Shown: piece after piece, positions 53,758-64,000 of the stretch
Position numbering within the stretch: the first letter of the stretch is position 1
Layout of the letters: every line of letters begins with the position of its first letter
NCBI GenBank assembly: GCA_030427965.1
Contig: JAUICD010000003.1
Coordinates: 62,001-126,000, forward strand
Length of the DNA: 64,000 bases
From: Bdellovibrionia bacterium
GTDB lineage: Bacteria > Bdellovibrionota > Bdellovibrionia > Bdellovibrionales > JAUICD01
Reading direction: 5' to 3'
Translations under genes and position numbers: made by a program
Notes under the pieces: model-generated
Told to the model about the DNA's origin: nothing
Database searches by the model: none
The model's input: only the letters and a program-made list of their open reading frames with translations

Positions 53758-56211
53758 TCACGGCTCAAAGGCTGCGGCCTCATTCACACCCACTCGTTTG
53801 TCATTCCCACCATTTGGGATAACACCAATTTGAGTCTTAAGAGGTTGAAAACGAAAGACTCTGTCTTTTCCAACTTCAATAACGGGAAGCACAGGCTTCC
53901 AAATCAAATTGTCGACATGATACAAGTCATTCTCCCAAAGAAACTCAAAACCCTTTACGTTCTTATATTCTTTTAAAACCCTTATCATTTCATCAGATGT
54001 GACATCATTTAAAAACTCACCCAGTCGGATGTGACCACCACGATGAAGTGGGTCTCGGCAATCATATCCATATTTCTCCACTTTGTTTTCATCACACCAT
54101 TTGTAAAAGGAGGCATACGCCCCCTCTTCCATCTTAGATGTAAATCGTCCTGCATTGAAAAAACTCAAAACATTGGGATTTGCCATAACTTGCGGGCGCA
54201 CCATTTTCTTTTTCACAAGCTCAAGATCGTTATCCCAATAACAGTGAAATAGGTTTTTCCCAATTGTGCCGTATCCCATAACAAGATCACCAAACTGGCG
54301 CTCCATCGTAAAATTTTCGTAATCCTCTAGATCTAAAGGAATATTGTATTGCGGAAAAAAAGAGAAATTCAAAAATCTAAGCGCACGTGGCTCTCGCATG
54401 TGTAGCATTCCATTTTCTGTCTGATGAACCAAAACATTGATCCTATGAAGGCAGTCACGAGTCACCCCCTCAATTCCACGTTCACGCGCTCTTTCTTCAT
54501 AACTATGAAATGTTTCATGCAGTCTATTTAGATACTCTTGCGTGATGTTCTCAAACTGAAGGTTTGGAACCTGAACCCTCATCTCACCTTCTTCATTGAT
54601 AATCGTAAGACAATCCATCATCTGATTTAAAATATCCTGAATCTCTTCTTTATTCATAGGTATATTGATGGACAAACCCCAAATGTCCGCGCGTGCCTCT
54701 TCGCTCTGCTGCATAAGATAGATCCATTTTTTAACAGAAACATTGTTCTTCAAACGATAGTAGAGGTCATAGGTTCTGTTTTTGGAGTTAGAAAGTGTGA
54801 CTTTAAAATAGAGATTTTTTGAATCGCCACGTGGGCCAAAAAATGGAGAGTGTTCAAGTGGCCCGATATAACTGACATGGTCTGAATCCGTTCCGTCGAC
54901 AATAACACTTGGAAAGTTCTCATTTAGAAGTTGAATAAAGCTATCAAATTTGCTTCTTAACCCCTCAAGCCCCATATGTAATATACCTGTTTCTGTATAA
55001 AATGAATTGGAAAACCAGAGATATGTCGTTTTCTGTGACTCATCTGCCACCATGCTAATAAGTTTTTCTGGCTCATCAAATAAATTGATGTGTTCATAAG
55101 CGTGATCCAGTTTACGGTAACGCTCCCAAAATTGAAACCACTCCTGTTCACCACCAAATTCTATAAAAATTTGTTCCATGTTTTCTTTGTAGCCGAAGTG
55201 ACTGTGAAAAACCCACTCACTGAGTCCATTCAAACTTGCAAATTCTTGAACAGCTTTTTTTATGTTTCGGCCATCCCAGTTTTCAACCAAAAATTGCCGA
55301 AACTTCAAAGCATTCGTACTGTAGTCATAGTATGTAACTTTTGTGCGTCTCTTAAATCCATTTCTATGTAAAATTAAAAAGGGCTTAAATCCTGCTGCAA
55401 CAGAAAACAAATGATCCAATTTTTCATGAGTCGCTTTCTTAAAATCTATTTCATCTGAGTTGAAAACAAAGATCCGTTCTTTGGTGGCATCCAAGTTATG
55501 CACATCAAGATAATGCTGTTGAGCAGAGTCCTCTGACTTTTGATCAGCACCACTTTTAAACATTGCAGATCCAAACTGTTCTACGTTGTTCTCGGGATAT
55601 AAATTGTATTTTTGATCTCTCATCTCATCATTAAAATTAAAAACACGAAGACCAGATTCTAAAGACTTAGAAATCCAATTCCACCCCTCACGATCCGGAA
55701 ACATCTCGACCTTTTTTGTTCCAGCATCTAAAAAATGTGGTGTGTATCCATCATGAAAATCCTCCTTACTACGGATTGCCTCCTGCACCGAAACCTCTGA
55801 ATTGTAACGAGGAAAACCAAAGTTCGGGCATCCCAGATCGCGATACTTATTTATATTTAAGAAAAGACATTGCTTATGTAAACCAAAGTATTTTTCTTTT
55901 TGATCAAGTATATGCCCCGCAACCAAAAATTCATTTTTCTCTGCAAAGTTGATAAGATTAGAAAAAAACAACCTTTCTCGAATTTGATGTCCAAGAGAAT
56001 TGATAAGCAAATAATCACAATCTGTCTTTGCTGCCTCATTTGCCAAAGCATCGACACTCTGATCATAGAGAAAATCATTTTGACCAACCCAGTTCACATT
56101 ATGTCTAAACCAAAAATAAGTGAGATCATAAATCCTTTTGACGTATTTTGAATCATAACTCGAAAGATGGTTGAGTAGTCCAAGTTTAATTTTGGCTCTT
56201 AAAAGTTTCAT
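53758..56211 (-). CDS. Unrecognised 817-residue protein paired with a 2OG oxygenase
   Basis: A GGAGAGGCT SD precedes the ATG. There is no signal peptide or transmembrane segment. The N-terminal 250 residues look like an alpha/beta fold with YLLINSLGHQIRERLFF, FLVAGHILD and RDLGCPNFGFPRY; a middle alpha/beta part (about 260-420) holds FLILHRNGF and TTYLWFSNSFYTET; the C-terminal half (about 430-817) is charged with His-rich patches (HSHFGY, DPLHRGGHIRLGE). I recognise no family. The gene starts inside the 3' end of the hydroxylase gene (26-bp overlap), so it is likely its partner or substrate-making enzyme. Confidence 0.7.
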   Translation of the reverse strand: MKLLRAKIKLGLLNHLSSYDSKYVKRIYDLTYFWFRHNVNWVGQNDFLYDQSVDALANEAAKTDCDYLLINSLGHQIRERLFFSNLINFAEKNEFLVAGHILDQKEKYFGLHKQCLFLNINKYRDLGCPNFGFPRYNSEVSVQEAIRSKEDFHDGYTPHFLDAGTKKVEMFPDREGWNWISKSLESGLRVFNFNDEMRDQKYNLYPENNVEQFGSAMFKSGADQKSEDSAQQHYLDVHNLDATKERIFVFNSDEIDFKKATHEKLDHLFSVAAGFKPFLILHRNGFKRRTKVTYYDYSTNALKFRQFLVENWDGRNIKKAVQEFASLNGLSEWVFHSHFGYKENMEQIFIEFGGEQEWFQFWERYRKLDHAYEHINLFDEPEKLISMVADESQKTTYLWFSNSFYTETGILHMGLEGLRSKFDSFIQLLNENFPSVIVDGTDSDHVSYIGPLEHSPFFGPRGDSKNLYFKVTLSNSKNRTYDLYYRLKNNVSVKKWIYLMQQSEEARADIWGLSINIPMNKEEIQDILNQMMDCLTIINEEGEMRVQVPNLQFENITQEYLNRLHETFHSYEERARERGIEGVTRDCLHRINVLVHQTENGMLHMREPRALRFLNFSFFPQYNIPLDLEDYENFTMERQFGDLVMGYGTIGKNLFHCYWDNDLELVKKKMVRPQVMANPNVLSFFNAGRFTSKMEEGAYASFYKWCDENKVEKYGYDCRDPLHRGGHIRLGEFLNDVTSDEMIRVLKEYKNVKGFEFLWENDLYHVDNLIWKPVLPVIEVGKDRVFRFQPLKTQIGVIPNGGNDKRVGVNEAAAFEP

Positions 56212-56908
56212 AGCCTCTCCTCACAATTTCTATAAAATCAAACCATCTGTTTCCAAAATCGCAGTGAACGATAATATGATACCGATCCTCTGTGGATTCA
56301 TTCCAAACAGCATGTTCATAGCCAATATCCAGCAAGAAAGCCGAGCGGTCACGAAATGGAACACGCCCCTTTTCTGACTGAAACAAACAACCCTCAGGCA
56401 TATTAAGTGATATATTCAAAGGTCCAAGAAAGTGATTCTCTCGATCTCTATGAGGAAAAATCTGTCCACCTGGCTCCAATAACATAAATCGAATCCGGTG
56501 GTAGTTTTCTGCTGGAAAGATCTCTTTGAAGTATTTGGTTGTTTCAGGACATTGAGCTGCAATTTCTGTCCACTGATAGTTCGCCTTTTCCTCATGCTCA
56601 ATTCCGTAATAAGTGAAGTGTTGAGTTTTTTGAGCCGAAAGACCGTGGAGGCAGAGACTTTTCCAACCTTGGTGGCGGTAATTTACAGAGCCTTCATTCT
56701 CTCGGTGATCAACAAACATATTCTTAAGAGACCTTGCCTCATCAAGTGCTGCTTCAAATGGAAAATCAGCAAGTGGTATTTCAAGCCAGGGCCAACCACT
56801 TTCTTTGATCAACCAATCATGGTGAAATTTAGACCGAAATTCAGGTGTCCACAAAGTCGAATTATTAAAAAAACTGGAGAACTCACCACTGGTTTCTAAT
56901 GTTTCCAT
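56186..56908 (-). CDS. Aspartyl/asparaginyl beta-hydroxylase-like 2OG-Fe(II) oxygenase
   Basis: The 240-residue protein has the iron-binding His-x-Asp-like region IFPHRDRENHFLGPLNISLNMPEG, and DIGYEHAVWNESTEDRYHIIVHCDF with the second His and the 2OG-binding Arg, as in the Asp/Asn-beta-hydroxylase (LpxO/AspH-like) family. The N-terminal third contains tryptophan-rich segments. Cytoplasmic. The substrate could be the neighbour's product, a peptide, or a lipid acyl chain; the overlap with the 817-residue gene makes a joint pathway likely. Confidence 0.82.
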   Translation of the reverse strand: METLETSGEFSSFFNNSTLWTPEFRSKFHHDWLIKESGWPWLEIPLADFPFEAALDEARSLKNMFVDHRENEGSVNYRHQGWKSLCLHGLSAQKTQHFTYYGIEHEEKANYQWTEIAAQCPETTKYFKEIFPAENYHRIRFMLLEPGGQIFPHRDRENHFLGPLNISLNMPEGCLFQSEKGRVPFRDRSAFLLDIGYEHAVWNESTEDRYHIIVHCDFGNRWFDFIEIVRRGYETFKSQN

Positions 56909-56984
56909 TTGCCTTTGATACTAGTGACCACATTTTTTCAGTCAATGAGATCAGATGAGTGGTAAAAATATGATGCCGTAGGTT

Positions 56985-57019
56985 AAAAAAAAGCGCTCCA
57001 CCATCGATGGAACGCCTTT
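56985..57019 (-). terminator. Rho-independent terminator of the HExxH protease gene
   Basis: On the minus strand AAAGGCGTTCCA pairs with TGGAGCGCTTT (one G-U), followed by TTTTT. It lies about 25 nt past the stop at 57042. Confidence 0.8.
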
Positions 57020-57041
57020 ATATGGGTCAAATTGTCTTCTT

Positions 57042-57941
57042 TTACTCTGCAGGCTTGTACCAACAAAGAGGGCGCACACCATCAACATGACCAGCAGCTC
57101 GTACACAAGAGCCGACATTGGCATCACTAGCGTCTACATCAATATCTACGTCCACAGCACATAGAGCGCCGTTGAAGTAGGTATCAAGGCGACACTGAGC
57201 CTGTGGATGCCTCTCATAAGTGGAATCCACAACTGCATCACTTGGAGTATCAAGTTTTGGAAATGTCGCAGGATCTGGATTTCTTAATGAAGACAAAAGG
57301 TTTGCTAGGCTTTGACCTGCCATTGTTCCCTGATAACAGAACTCTCGCCCCACTTCGTCTTCAAAGTTGGCATCACACTTTTCTTTACCAAATGGATCCA
57401 CTTCTAAATCCACCATCTGAAACATTTCACGTTGCTCATCAGTTAAGCCATCCATAAACCGTCTTAAACACTTAAGCATTGCAAAGTAATCTGACTGACC
57501 TTCTGTAGAAGCCCAGCTTGTATTTCTGCTGTATCTTGGAGCTCCACCAATGTGATGACCTGTTTCATGACATGCAACTGCAGCAAAACCAAGAGGCGTT
57601 ACTGTTTCATGCCGTGCTAACCCACCAAACATTTTTATAATATATTTGTTACCCGATCTAGAGGCATACGCATTAACAGTTCCATTGTCCCAATCTCTAT
57701 TAATTGAAAGTTCAGCATTAAAATCTTCAGCTATAATCGGGCCGTAAACTTCTTCCACTCTATCTAGAACTGCATGAAAAACTTCTTCTGTTATTCCATT
57801 TGTCGATTTTGCCGTAGCCGGAATAAAGAGGCCATTTTCTTCCATAAAGTTGTCACAAACTTTATTGTGATCATGATCCAAATATTGACTCCCCGACAGA
57901 GACACCAATCCCGCAAGAAGCATAAGTCCTTTTCTAATCAT
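57042..57941 (-). CDS. Secreted zinc metalloprotease (HETGHH)
   Basis: A signal peptide covers about residues 1-18. The zinc motif HETGHH is at 125-130, followed by GGAPRY and EGQSDYFAMLKC, where the Glu is a likely third ligand (gluzincin type). The C-terminal part has several Cys and the pattern YERHPQAQCRLDTYFNGALC. Length 299. A role in degrading external protein is inferred from export and motif. It has its own terminator. Confidence 0.82.
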   Translation of the reverse strand: MIRKGLMLLAGLVSLSGSQYLDHDHNKVCDNFMEENGLFIPATAKSTNGITEEVFHAVLDRVEEVYGPIIAEDFNAELSINRDWDNGTVNAYASRSGNKYIIKMFGGLARHETVTPLGFAAVACHETGHHIGGAPRYSRNTSWASTEGQSDYFAMLKCLRRFMDGLTDEQREMFQMVDLEVDPFGKEKCDANFEDEVGREFCYQGTMAGQSLANLLSSLRNPDPATFPKLDTPSDAVVDSTYERHPQAQCRLDTYFNGALCAVDVDIDVDASDANVGSCVRAAGHVDGVRPLCWYKPAE

Positions 57942-58098
57942 TCGTTCCCCCTAGTCTTTTTACTATTGAGACATTCTATTAGAGAAATTTTTGAGAGAAT
58001 AAGACGTTTTGGTAGAAACTAAACCTTGGTCTCCTGTTACAATAACGATAGCTATTTGTTGATATAAGAAGTTCTTTTGTGTCTAGAATTAAGTCGAG

Positions 58099-59244
58099 TT
58101 ATTCTTCAAAAAGTTTTAACAACTCATCTTTCTTTTTGATTCCATCATTGTAACCAAGCTCGACCAATCGACTGCAAAATGTTGGTTCAAAAAGTAAAAA
58201 GCTCACAATATCTGTTGTCTGTGCATCGGGCCCAAGACCCTTCAAAAGATACCTTACAATTCGTGGAAGCTTTTTATAATAAGACGTCGCAATTTCACCA
58301 ATGTCTTCTGATGGACCAATCCAAACGGCATTCACAGGGCGATAAGTTTGTTGGCTTCCCTTTATTTCATCCTGATCCATTTCACATAGAATTTCATTCA
58401 CTCTCTGTAAACGAATCATATCAAGTTCAATGGAATCTAACAGAACAGCATCCAGTATGATCCCTGATATGTGCGCAATAGAAGGGACAGCCCTCGGCCC
58501 ATGAGTCGTTTCACTTTTTTCACGCTCTTCTCTTACACCAACTGCAACAATCTTATTTGCTCCCATTTGAATCGCTGGAGATATTGGAGAAACATTTCTG
58601 ACACAACCATCACCAAAGTGCCTTCCATCAATTTCGACAGAGGGAAAGAAAAACGGAATTGCACTAGAGGCCATCAAATGCTCCACATTAATTTGGGCAA
58701 GCTCTCCCACTCGGCGACGCCTCTTCCACATATCAATGCCTTCTGTTGCTTCAACAAAAGTTACAGCATTTGAGGTGTAGTAATTTGTGGCGGTGACAGC
58801 TAGTGCCCTTAATGACCCATTTTCAATGTTTGTTTTAACTCTGTGTAATGGGATTTTTTGACCAAGCGTTTCTCTTAACGGTGATGTATCAAGAAGTGAC
58901 TTAGGTGATCCACCCCCAATAACTCCACCAAAAGAAAGGTCTCTCATCCATTTTACACCAATTTCACTAATGCTTTTTAAATCTGTACGGAACACCTGTT
59001 CAGGTTTTAAATTTTCCCAAACATCTTCCATTGTACTAGCCGCAATACTGAAATCATCGGCAAGAGCCGCAAGCCCTGCTGCATTAATAGATCCCGCACT
59101 CACTCCACAAAAAATATCAAACGGCGACTGAGGGCCATCAGTAAGCCCCATCTCTGCTAGTGCCTTAACAACACCCACCTGATATGCCCCTCGAGCTCCC
59201 CCGGCGGATAAGATAAGTGCTGCAGATGACTGAGGATTTGACAT
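58099..59244 (-). CDS. Patatin-like phospholipase (RssA/YlbK-like)
   Basis: The N-terminus has the oxyanion motif SAGGARGAYQVG (about 13-24), the nucleophile motif GVSAG (about 48-52), and the catalytic Asp in FGDGCVRN (about 212). 381 residues. No signal peptide, so it acts in the cytoplasm or is injected by another route. The Asp is in DGC, where DGG or DGA is usual, a mild deviation. Confidence 0.85.
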   Translation of the reverse strand: MSNPQSSAALILSAGGARGAYQVGVVKALAEMGLTDGPQSPFDIFCGVSAGSINAAGLAALADDFSIAASTMEDVWENLKPEQVFRTDLKSISEIGVKWMRDLSFGGVIGGGSPKSLLDTSPLRETLGQKIPLHRVKTNIENGSLRALAVTATNYYTSNAVTFVEATEGIDMWKRRRRVGELAQINVEHLMASSAIPFFFPSVEIDGRHFGDGCVRNVSPISPAIQMGANKIVAVGVREEREKSETTHGPRAVPSIAHISGIILDAVLLDSIELDMIRLQRVNEILCEMDQDEIKGSQQTYRPVNAVWIGPSEDIGEIATSYYKKLPRIVRYLLKGLGPDAQTTDIVSFLLFEPTFCSRLVELGYNDGIKKKDELLKLFEE

Positions 59245-59449
59245 AGAGAAAGTCTAGCAAGAGACCCAATATTAAGGAACAACTAAGGACAAAATAGGGC
59301 ATTTTTACCCAAAAACGCTTCTCATGAGTGACAATGAGTGATTCTTAAGTGCTTGTTTTTAAACAGGTTTTTATTTTTCCCCTAGTCTTTGGACTGGCCT
59401 CTTATTTGCTCCACTTTCCACTGGGTTGTTAGATCCAAAAGGAGCGACA

Positions 59450-60577
59450 TTGAGCGCACAAAGATCGTTTTTTTCATTGATATTGATTCTTTTTCTCACA
59501 ATCACAGGTTTTGGTTGTTCTGAGAGGTTTGAAATTCAAAGTTACCAGGCAAAATGGTTCACACACGGAAGCCCAATGCTTCTATTAAAGGGCGCAAAAC
59601 TCAACGACACATCTATTTTAACAAAAGAAATTCTTGATGAAATTAATAAGACATACAACCTAACTAGCCAAACTGTTTTTGTTAATAAGGATTTCGTATC
59701 CACACCAGTTGGAAGCCTCAATATGCGTAGTACAAAGTTTGAAGGCACCAAAGAAGACCCGTCTATTCGAAATCTTGTTTTTGATAAATTCGAATACATA
59801 CTCAAACAAAACACAGAAAAAACCTATGACATTATAGGTTTGAAAATTCGAAAAACCGGAAAAGAAATTGGAGCGGAAGCCCTTCACTACAGCATAAGCC
59901 CTGATCTGATGAGGTTTTCAATCACTGTCTTCTTCTTTGATGAAAATCACAGAGAAACATTGATTGTTTCTCACTATTCAAAATCTCTTGGCAAACCCCT
60001 TATCCAGATCGAGTCTCGTGGTTTTAATTACCTTAGCAATCGTTCAGGGCATCCAATCAGGTGGGATAAAACTGAAAAAATTAAACTCAACACTTGTGGT
60101 CTTTCCGAATCAGATCTTGATTTGAGCAAACAATCCATTGCCATTTGGAACCAAGCCCTCCTTGGGCTTGCAACAATTGAAATAGATGAACAAATCAATG
60201 AAAATTTCCCACCCTTTTCAGATGTGAACTTAACATGCATTTACACCATTGATACTTATCTCATTAGTTCAAAGAAAAACTCATTTGCGTATGGAGCAGC
60301 AACCCTTGTAGCGAATTCTCTGAATAACGCCACTCATGGCAATGTTATGATATTCAATCAAGAATTCAAAAAAGCAAGTGAGTACCTGAGCAAAAGAGAC
60401 CTTTTGCTTGATCGTTTTGGCACCTTCTTACACGAACTCGGTCATATCTTAGGCCTTCAACACAAACAAGATGGGGTAAAAAGTATTATGTCCTATAGCC
60501 ACAAACCAAAACTTGATAAAGAAGACGCCCTTTCAGACTATGACATTAGAGCTATACAAAATCTCTACCAACAGTAA
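59450..60577 (+). CDS. Metzincin (matrixin-like) metalloprotease lipoprotein
   Basis: TTG 59450 (MSAQRSFFSLI) is 5 nt after AAAAGGAG; a TTG 24 bp upstream lacks it. The lipobox is TGFGC. The C-terminus has the metzincin zinc motif HELGHILGLQH and a Met-turn SIMSY, then a terminal helix DYDIRAIQNLY. The N-terminal 200 residues are unassigned. It is probably an outer-membrane or periplasmic protease. Confidence 0.82.
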   Translation: MSAQRSFFSLILILFLTITGFGCSERFEIQSYQAKWFTHGSPMLLLKGAKLNDTSILTKEILDEINKTYNLTSQTVFVNKDFVSTPVGSLNMRSTKFEGTKEDPSIRNLVFDKFEYILKQNTEKTYDIIGLKIRKTGKEIGAEALHYSISPDLMRFSITVFFFDENHRETLIVSHYSKSLGKPLIQIESRGFNYLSNRSGHPIRWDKTEKIKLNTCGLSESDLDLSKQSIAIWNQALLGLATIEIDEQINENFPPFSDVNLTCIYTIDTYLISSKKNSFAYGAATLVANSLNNATHGNVMIFNQEFKKASEYLSKRDLLLDRFGTFLHELGHILGLQHKQDGVKSIMSYSHKPKLDKEDALSDYDIRAIQNLYQQ

Positions 60578-60784
60578 GTCACAGACAAAGATTGTATTAA
60601 GAATTTTTCATCAACCCACTCATAGATAAAAAAATACCCCGATTTCCTTCAAATTTATCACTCTAAAGTAACAAAATTAAAGGGCTAGAAAACAAAGTAC
60701 TCTGAAGTATTTACACAGGCCGATTTAGCTATAAGAAATCGAAGCAAAAGCTTAATCTCCAAAAGTTATTTAGGAGACTAAGTT

Positions 60785-61684
60785 ATGAGAAGTGCAATTG
60801 TATTACTTTTATTGACAACATTGTCCACAGCCACATTTGGGGGCCAGCACGCGCAAGATGAAATCGATATGGATTTCTTTATTGAAAAACTCACTCAGTT
60901 TTCTGGTGGAAAGTCTGTCATCATTGATGGTGTCGAATCCACCATTACTGAGCGCGGAGGCATTGCAGGACTAGATTTAGCTAGAAAGTTTTTAAAACAA
61001 GAATATGAAAAGCTTGGCTTCACTTATCGTGAACAACACTTCGACACTGGCACAAATGTGATTCTTGAAAAACCAGGGACCGAAAAGGGGAGGGTTTTAA
61101 TTATTAGCTCCCACATTGATAGTGTTAGAAATGCAGGTGCCAACGACAATGGTTCTGGAACTATTGGAAACCTAGCAATTGCAAGAATGCTAGCAGACGT
61201 TAAACACAAACATACTTTAAGAATTCTAGGATTTGATCGTGAAGAGCAGGGACTTTGGGGATCTAGAGCTTATGTAAACACTGTGGACAAAGACGAGATC
61301 ATAGGAGTCATAAACTTTGAAATGTTTGCTACCAACAGTCGCGACGATGGTGGGTTTCATGTGATTGATTGCAATCGTCCTGAGTCCACATTTTTAAGTG
61401 ATACCTTTATGGAAACTGTAAACGAGAATGATATTGATCTCACTCGTGTGCCTGCATGTACTGGTCGCAGTGATCACGCATCCTTTTGGGCAAAGAATAT
61501 CCCCGCCGTGGTTATTTCAGAAAATTTTTTTGGTGGTGACTCAGACCCTTGCTACCACAGGTCCTGTGATATTGTGGATGATCGAATGAACTTCAGATAC
61601 ATGCAGAACATCTTAAATGCGACAGCCCTTACTGTTCACAAACTCCTCAATCGAGAATTTAGCTCAAACGTAAGTCTACCCTAA
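60785..61684 (+). CDS. Secreted M28 family zinc peptidase
   Basis: A signal peptide ends at TFGGQ (about residue 21). The two-zinc site residues follow the M28 order: SHIDSV, the bridging Asp in GANDNGSG, the Glu pair DREEQGLWGSRAY, NFEMF and the final His in CYHRSCD. Length 299. It should be an aminopeptidase that trims peptides outside the cytoplasm. SD TTAGGAG. Confidence 0.9.
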   Translation: MRSAIVLLLLTTLSTATFGGQHAQDEIDMDFFIEKLTQFSGGKSVIIDGVESTITERGGIAGLDLARKFLKQEYEKLGFTYREQHFDTGTNVILEKPGTEKGRVLIISSHIDSVRNAGANDNGSGTIGNLAIARMLADVKHKHTLRILGFDREEQGLWGSRAYVNTVDKDEIIGVINFEMFATNSRDDGGFHVIDCNRPESTFLSDTFMETVNENDIDLTRVPACTGRSDHASFWAKNIPAVVISENFFGGDSDPCYHRSCDIVDDRMNFRYMQNILNATALTVHKLLNREFSSNVSLP

Positions 61685-61708
61685 AACCTCTTCAAACGAT
61701 AAATCCCA

Positions 61709-61752
61709 CCACTCTTCTTGTAAAAACCGTAGAAGAGTGGATGTGCTCTTTT
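61709..61752 (+). terminator. Terminator after the M28 peptidase gene
   Basis: CCACTCTTCT (61709-61718) and AGAAGAGTGG (61731-61740) form a perfect 10-bp stem; the T-run (CTTTTT) begins 8 nt later. Probable terminator. Confidence 0.6.
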
Positions 61753-61883
61753 TAAACACTATTAAAATCTTATTCATCAAGTCTTCATATAAGTGTTGCG
61801 TAAAATTTTCTGCCCCTATACATCTATTGCTAATGACTTCAAGAGAGTGGTAGCGTCCGTCTAATACCAACAGAGGAGTGATA

Positions 61884-62258
61884 ATGAAATTTTATTTTCT
61901 TTTTATAGCCTTAATGGGATTTGAAGCGAACGCTACAAGTGAGTTAACTCTAAAAACACACTACAACCCTGTAGAAAAAATTGTCTATGAAAATGCGAAA
62001 CAATTCGATCAAACTATTACCTCTGGATTTGGAGAAGAAATGGTACTTAGAGATACCTTATCTTGCCTATATGTCGAAAACATCGAATTGAGTGGCTATA
62101 CAGGAATATGCACAGTTGAAGCTTGGCCCGCAGCGGGTGACTCTGTCGACTTTCTTCTAACAGTTAAGGCGAACATCTCTCTTTCTTTTGATGGAAGTGG
62201 CCGTGTTGAAGAAATTGAATTCAAGTACTTGGATTCTGAGATTTTTCATCAAGATTAA
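61884..62258 (+). CDS. Small exported protein, unknown function
   Basis: ATG 61884 lies 5 nt after AGAGGAG; a GTG at 61878 also fits the frame but touches the SD. Signal peptide ends at ANATS (about residue 18). The 124-residue product has two Cys and a beta-rich body. No family recognised. Confidence 0.6.
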   Translation: MKFYFLFIALMGFEANATSELTLKTHYNPVEKIVYENAKQFDQTITSGFGEEMVLRDTLSCLYVENIELSGYTGICTVEAWPAAGDSVDFLLTVKANISLSFDGSGRVEEIEFKYLDSEIFHQD

Positions 62259-62429
62259 GAAAGCAATTAAAATTAAAAACTTGTTAAAAAAACATCTGTC
62301 TGAAAATAAAATCACTTACCCTCGTAACATCCACGGATCAAGCCACAGCTTGGAAATGGCCCCCGCAGCAAAGCGAGGAGACGAGAGGCTCCAAGCAATC
62401 CCTGGAGTGTAGCCAAATCATAAAATGAT

Positions 62430-62519
62430 TGGCGGAGAGACAGGGATTCGAACCCTGGAGACCCGCGAAGGCCTGCCGGTTTTCAAGACCGGTGCTTTCA
62501 ACCACTCAGCCATCTCTCC
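62430..62519 (-). tRNA. tRNA-Ser (TGA)
   Basis: On the minus strand GGAGAGA pairs with TCTCTCC, followed by G and CCA. The anticodon loop CTTGAAA has TGA. The long variable arm (GGCCTTCGCGGGTC region) marks a class II tRNA. It is about 80 bp downstream of serS on the same strand. Confidence 0.95.
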
Positions 62520-62602
62520 GTCGGCGAAGATACGGAGGACAATCGGTAAAATCAAGCTATTGGCCGAATCCGAGTAAGAGTTTCGCGTAATAACGCGAGG
62601 GG

Positions 62603-64000
<1,398 letters not shown>

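Overview
The window is chromosomal DNA from a moderately AT-rich, Gram-negative bacterium. Evidence for the envelope type is TonB with a TonB-dependent receptor, several outer-membrane barrels, many lipoproteins, and GmhA. The mix of genes suggests Bdellovibrionota or a relative: a fibre-like protein with 'VGIGT' repeats, a TadG-like protein beside cysteine-rich secreted proteins, a full MurNAc-recycling set, a carotenoid cluster, eukaryote-like class Ia ribonucleotide reductase, and many secreted zinc proteases. This placement is inference from gene content; no 16S rRNA gene is present. Coding density is high, there is no IS element or CRISPR array, and four tRNA genes are present.

Layout. 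1-5.1 kb: the N-terminal part of a large repetitive fibre-like protein, a small lipoprotein, a LysM/TPR protein, an outer-membrane protein and a 36-bp-stem inverted repeat. 5.3-9.8 kb: a degenerate NtrC-type regulator, then amgK-murU and convergent anmK, which together recycle MurNAc from peptidoglycan. 9.9-14.6 kb: a three-gene block on the minus strand with a TadG-like protein and two secreted proteins. 14.7-18.5 kb: an operon of an exported protein, two Dpp/Opp-type permeases and nagZ, again linked to wall-fragment handling. 18.5-19.1 kb: a lipoprotein gene broken by an 8-bp tandem duplication. 19.3-24.9 kb: a cobalamin riboswitch followed by btuB-btuF-btuC-btuD (all four with non-ATG starts) and tonB.

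25-27 kb: divergent genes for a barrel protein and an M23 peptidase whose signal-peptide codons overlap on opposite strands. 27-33 kb: a long leader with a DnaA box, nrdB-nrdA, a DUF502 membrane protein and an ABC exporter. 33.1-38.4 kb: a crtY-crtE-crtI-crtB operon ending in an unidentified membrane protein, predicted to lead to beta-carotene. 38.5-40.1 kb: DUF4870 protein, MscS channel and tRNA-Asn. 40.3-49.3 kb: mostly unrecognised exported proteins, an Omp85-type barrel and an M48 lipoprotein.

49.3-53.7 kb looks accessory: a truncated PIN-domain toxin, a secreted protein built from 63-bp/21-residue tandem repeats, a phage-like helix-turn-helix remnant, tRNA-Ser, gmhA, tRNA-Arg and a split HipA-type toxin-antitoxin pair in kinase-first order. 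53.7-56.9 kb is an unrecognised 817-residue protein overlapping an Asp/Asn-beta-hydroxylase-like oxygenase gene; this is the best candidate for an undescribed two-gene system. 57-62.3 kb carries secreted hydrolases (HExxH protease, patatin, metzincin lipoprotein, M28 peptidase). The right end has tRNA-Ser, serS and the tail of a membrane-protein gene.
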